Source of the DNA: Aphodosoma sp051870875
Lineage (GTDB): Bacteria; Bacteroidota; Bacteroidia; Bacteroidales; Paludibacteraceae
Direction of reading: 5' to 3'
NCBI GenBank assembly: GCA_051870875.1
Contig: JBJECG010000030.1
Location: 1 to 8,628 of the forward strand
DNA length: 8,628 bases
Numbering within the stretch: position 1 is the stretch's first letter; each line of letters begins with the position of its first letter. The notes under the pieces are model-generated. The model was not told where the DNA came from. It ran no database searches and saw nothing but the letters and a program-made list of their open reading frames with translations. This document shows, in pieces, positions 6,395 through 8,628 of the stretch. The translations under genes and the position numbers were made by a program.

Positions 6395-6916
6395 ATGTCG
6401 GTTTTTTTCGAAATATTGAAATTTACCTTGCCTGCCGTCGTCGTGGTGGTGGCTATGTATATGGTCATGCACAAAATGTTCGGTCAGGAAGACGAACGCC
6501 GTTCGTTTGAATTGCGCTTGCGCGGGTGCGATGTGGTTCTGCCCATTCGCCTGAGGGCATACGAACGCATAGTTCTGTTTCTCGAACGTACCACACCCGA
6601 ATCCATTCTCCTGCGTTTCGATTTCAACGGCTTCAGCGTGCTGCAATTGCAGCAGATGCTGGTGAAAGCTGTGCGTGATGAATACGAACACAATCTTTCC
6701 CAGCAGATTTACGTATCCAAAGAGACCTGGATTCTGGTGTGCAATGCCCGTGAAAGCATAGTACAGCTCATCAACACATGTGCCGCTCAGATGAATGCCG
6801 AAGCTCCGGCAATGGAGCTTGCCCAGGCTGTGCTTTCTACCTATGCTGCGACACCGGACACTCCCACTCAGATTGCTATAGACCATGTCAAAAACGAAGT
6901 GAAACTTTTGGGTTGA
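6395..6916 (+). CDS. Conserved Bacteroidota membrane-anchored protein of unknown function (DUF7935-like)
   Basis: The 173-residue protein has one N-terminal hydrophobic helix (about residues 8-27, with LPAVVVVVAMYMVM) followed by a soluble, mostly helical domain. Visible landmarks are PIRLRAYERIVLFLERTTPESILLR (about 50-74), then DEYEHNLSQQIYVSKETW (95-112), then NARESIVQLIN (117-127). I recall this pattern from uncharacterised Bacteroidota proteins (probably the family called DUF7935), but no function is known to me. The ATG at 6395 is preferred because the membrane helix follows at once; a TTG at 6338 would overlap the end of the glycosyltransferase gene and add an extension with no family support. 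It begins 49 bases after the glycosyltransferase stop and ends 12 bases before the lipoprotein start, so it probably belongs to the same operon. The soluble domain is probably cytoplasmic by the positive-inside rule, but this is uncertain. Confidence 0.75.
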   Translation: MSVFFEILKFTLPAVVVVVAMYMVMHKMFGQEDERRSFELRLRGCDVVLPIRLRAYERIVLFLERTTPESILLRFDFNGFSVLQLQQMLVKAVRDEYEHNLSQQIYVSKETWILVCNARESIVQLINTCAAQMNAEAPAMELAQAVLSTYAATPDTPTQIAIDHVKNEVKLLG

Positions 6917-6928
6917 TGATTCTGGCTG

Positions 6929-7450
6929 ATGAAACGGTTTTATTCTGGAATATTATTCGCATCTCTGTTGTCTCTGATGCTCTGCTCGTGTTCTGACATT
7001 GATACTTGTCAGCATGACATGTCTGGCTTTGGCATGAATGTCTCGTTGTACCGTATGGTATTCGATACCGGCACGGAAACTTACGAAGCCGTGGCGTATT
7101 CGGCTCCATTGAGCGTTGCGGGTGTGGGTGTCGATTCATTGCTCTATGACAGCGTGGCGGTTTCAAGTATGGTTTTGCCTCTGAAGAAGCACGACACCGT
7201 TTCCGATTTCAGCATATGTGTTTTCCACCAGGCTGCTGACGGTGTCACGCTGCGTTACACCGACACTCTTTCCGTTGTCCACTCCAACGAACAGAAGATC
7301 GTGTCTTTGGAATGCGGCTGTGTGGTCAACCACAATATTGTGAAGGTGAATACTACGGTACACGGAATCGATTCCGTGATAATCGAAAACAGTACGGTGG
7401 ACTATCTCGTTTCTGACAATAATTTGAAACTATACTTCCGTAACCGATGA
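6929..7450 (+). CDS. Probable outer-membrane lipoprotein, DUF6452-like
   Basis: The 173-residue protein starts with a lipoprotein signal: MKRF, a hydrophobic core, then LCSC with Cys21 the likely lipidated residue (Leu at -3, Ser at -1). The mature N-terminus CSDIDTC has acidic residues right after the cysteine, as in surface-exported Bacteroidota lipoproteins, so it may face outward. The rest looks beta-rich, with MVLPLKKHDTVSDF (81-94), LRYTDTLSVV (108-117), and the cysteine-containing IVSLECGC (124-131). Cys27, Cys129 and Cys131 could form a disulfide. This order of motifs (LPL, then a Y-T strand, then S-x-ECG) is what I recall for DUF6452, which in Bacteroides is normally followed by DUF6048, as here. 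The stop codon overlaps the next start (ATGA), so translation of the two is probably coupled. Function unknown. Confidence 0.75.
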   Translation: MKRFYSGILFASLLSLMLCSCSDIDTCQHDMSGFGMNVSLYRMVFDTGTETYEAVAYSAPLSVAGVGVDSLLYDSVAVSSMVLPLKKHDTVSDFSICVFHQAADGVTLRYTDTLSVVHSNEQKIVSLECGCVVNHNIVKVNTTVHGIDSVIIENSTVDYLVSDNNLKLYFRNR

Positions 7451-8181
7451 AACATTGCATCCTGGCCATATTGCTGTTGTTGCCATTGGCAGTTGATGCT
7501 CAGTCTGATACGGCATATGCACGGCAATCAGACTACATACCGGGAAAAACAAGTCAGTTTCAGCCTCCCGTATTCCAGGGCTTTTCTGTACATTATGATT
7601 TGGCTGCACCTCTCATGGGTATTGCCTATGGCAAGGTGATGAATTTTGAGGCTCAGATTGATGTGAATCTTTACAGCCGGATATATCCTGTCCTGGAAAT
7701 CGGTTTTGCTTCGGCTGATGAAACCATGGCTGTAGGATCGGTATACACCACACGAGCTCCGTTTTTTCGTGTCGGACTGAATTACGGATTGCTCAAACGG
7801 TTTAAGGACGACGGCACTGTACGTTCCGTCAGAAGTTATCCGTTTGCAGGTGTGAGGTATGCTTTTGCTCCGATGAATTACAATATTGGTAATGTTGTAG
7901 TGTCTGACACCTATTGGGGTAGCGAGACAGTTGAGGAGTTTGGCAGTCCGCTGGTGTATTCCGGCTGGCTGGAAATCGTAGCTGGTGTACGTGTGGATTT
8001 GTATAGAGGGCTGACTATGGGGTGGTCGGTCAGGCTCAAGACGCTGTTGCATACAACGGCCCATGACAAGTCGTATCTTTGGTATGTCCCGGGTTTCGGC
8101 AATGCGGGTGGGGCTGCTTTCGGTTTCAATTATACAATAGGCTATACATTTTATGCCCGGAATGCCGGGAAACAGAAGTGA
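7447..8181 (+). CDS. Secreted beta-rich (likely outer-membrane barrel) protein, DUF6048-like
   Basis: The 244-residue protein has a Sec signal peptide (hydrophobic core at residues 4-16, likely cleavage VDA|QS after residue 18). The mature part is made of alternating strands such as SVHYDLAAPLMGIAYG (47-62), NFEAQIDVNLYSRIYPVLEIGF (66-87) and FFRVGLNYGLL (106-116). Near the end are MGWSVRLK (191-198), LWYVPGFGN (211-219) and FGFNYTIGYTFYAR (225-238). The aromatic residues near strand ends suit an outer-membrane beta-barrel of about 8-10 strands, although the last residues (AGKQK) are not the classical terminal Phe. The MGWSVR and WYVPGFG motifs are what I recall for DUF6048, found next to DUF6452 in Bacteroides. 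The ATG overlaps the lipoprotein stop by four bases. It appears to be the last gene of the run; I see no T-tailed hairpin after it. Function unknown. Confidence 0.75.
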   Translation: MKHCILAILLLLPLAVDAQSDTAYARQSDYIPGKTSQFQPPVFQGFSVHYDLAAPLMGIAYGKVMNFEAQIDVNLYSRIYPVLEIGFASADETMAVGSVYTTRAPFFRVGLNYGLLKRFKDDGTVRSVRSYPFAGVRYAFAPMNYNIGNVVVSDTYWGSETVEEFGSPLVYSGWLEIVAGVRVDLYRGLTMGWSVRLKTLLHTTAHDKSYLWYVPGFGNAGGAAFGFNYTIGYTFYARNAGKQK

Positions 8182-8234
8182 AACGATAAATAGACGATAA
8201 TAAAGTAAGTAACTCGCAAAAACCAACTGCCAAG

Positions 8235-8300
8235 TGAATTCAGCGCGATTTCCGGATGATTTTAGGTAATGCCGGAAGCTACTGAAAGACGATGAATTCA
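8235..8300. repeat. Two TGAATTCA palindromes in the gap before the last gene
   Basis: The palindrome TGAATTCA occurs at 8235-8242 and again at 8293-8300, where it extends to the 10-base ATGAATTCAT. The spacing between copies is 58 bases start to start. A loose TTCCGG/CCGGAA stem lies between them and has no T tract. They could be paired operator sites or coincidence. Confidence 0.2.
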
Positions 8301-8326
8301 TTGCAGTTCCAAAATAGCTGTTACTC

Positions 8327-8356
8327 TTGGATATAATATAATGATTAATTATTTTG
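8327..8356 (+). promoter_or_regulatory. Probable Bacteroidetes-type promoter for the GHL10 gene
   Basis: TTATTTTG at 8349-8356 matches TAnnTTTG at all but the second base. TTG at 8327-8329 lies 19 bases upstream, within the normal -33 spacing. Transcription would start near 8361, about 13 bases before the ATG at 8374. It separates this gene from the preceding operon. Confidence 0.45.
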
Positions 8357-8373
8357 TGCTACTTAAAATCTGC

Positions 8374-8628
8374 ATGAAAATGTTATATACGGTGAGAATA
8401 TGGATTGTGGCTGCTGCTTTGTGTTTGTCTGCAGCCTCCTTTGCGGCAACCGGAAGCGCAAAGCGTCAGTTCAGGGCAGCCTGGGTGGCTACTGTGGCCA
8501 ATATCGACTGGCCCAGACCTGGTTGCACCGACTCTCAGCAGCAGCAGATTCGCATGATGGAAATACTCGATTCGTTGAAATCTCTCAATTTCAATGCTAT
8601 AATCTTCCAGATACGCCCTACGGCCGAT
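8374..8628 (+). CDS. GHL10/DUF187 glycoside-hydrolase-like protein, N-terminal part
   Basis: Only the first 85 codons are present; the right edge cuts the gene. Residues 1-24 form a signal peptide (hydrophobic core from about residue 8, likely cleavage SFA|AT), so the protein is exported. The mature start RQFRAAWVATVANIDWP (31-47), then LDSLKSLNFNAIIFQIRPTAD (65-85), is the beginning of the TIM barrel of the GHL10 family (DUF187, YngK-like), whose members are typically about 500 residues in Bacteroidota. The family resembles glycoside hydrolases and is thought to act on cell-wall or other glycans, but the substrate is not established. It has its own probable promoter 18 bases upstream. Four consecutive CAG codons (QQQQ, 55-58) sit in a variable loop. 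A second in-frame ATG at 8380 is an alternative start. Confidence 0.9.
   Translation, partial: MKMLYTVRIWIVAAALCLSAASFAATGSAKRQFRAAWVATVANIDWPRPGCTDSQQQQIRMMEILDSLKSLNFNAIIFQIRPTAD

Noticed and set aside
5794..6886. Overlapping minus-strand frames (5794-6474 and 6233-6886)
   Set aside because: They are antisense to the glycosyltransferase and the following membrane protein, and their products lack domains.
8245..8285. TTCCGG/CCGGAA stem as terminator of the long operon
   Set aside because: The loop is long, the stem is only 6-8 pairs with a bulge, and no T tract follows.
7528..8301. 257-codon minus-strand frame
   Set aside because: Antisense to the signal-peptide-bearing beta-rich protein and running into the intergenic region; no domain and no promoter.

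Overview
The window looks like chromosomal DNA from a member of the Bacteroidales (phylum Bacteroidota). The evidence is TAnnTTTG-type -7 promoter boxes, the lack of Shine-Dalgarno purine tracts before start codons, and protein families largely confined to this phylum (a DUF4199-like membrane protein and a lipoprotein/beta-barrel pair of the DUF6452/DUF6048 type). I see no insertion sequence, phage gene, tRNA, rRNA or CRISPR array.

Layout. (1) Positions 1-1659, minus strand: a SulP-family anion transporter with a C-terminal STAS domain; only its last few codons are missing, beyond the left edge. (2) 1660-2139: a 480-base divergent intergenic region with one promoter facing each way, a 14-base perfect palindrome at the fabH start point, and about 260 bases I cannot explain. 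(3) 2140-3144, plus strand: fabH, the beta-ketoacyl-ACP synthase III that starts fatty acid synthesis, closed by a strong hairpin terminator. (4) 3341-8181: a new promoter followed by seven closely spaced plus-strand genes that may form one operon. They are a bifunctional-nuclease-family protein with a UVR motif, the LPS-export ATPase lptB, a four-helix DUF4199-like membrane protein, a polyprenyl-phosphate-type glycosyltransferase, a single-helix membrane protein of unknown role, a lipoprotein, and a secreted beta-rich protein whose start codon overlaps the lipoprotein stop codon. (5) 8182-8373: a short intergenic stretch with a probable promoter. (6) 8374-8628: the start of a secreted glycoside-hydrolase-like protein of the GHL10/DUF187 family, cut by the right edge.

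The common theme is envelope biogenesis: membrane lipid initiation (FabH), LPS transport (LptB), lipid-linked sugar transfer (the glycosyltransferase), and unknown inner- and outer-membrane proteins. Most genes are ordinary core genes. The items most worth a second look are the translationally coupled lipoprotein/beta-barrel pair, the two competing RNA hairpins just upstream of the bifunctional nuclease gene, and the palindrome and small aromatic-rich reading frame in the fabH leader. I found no convincing evidence for a wholly new system.
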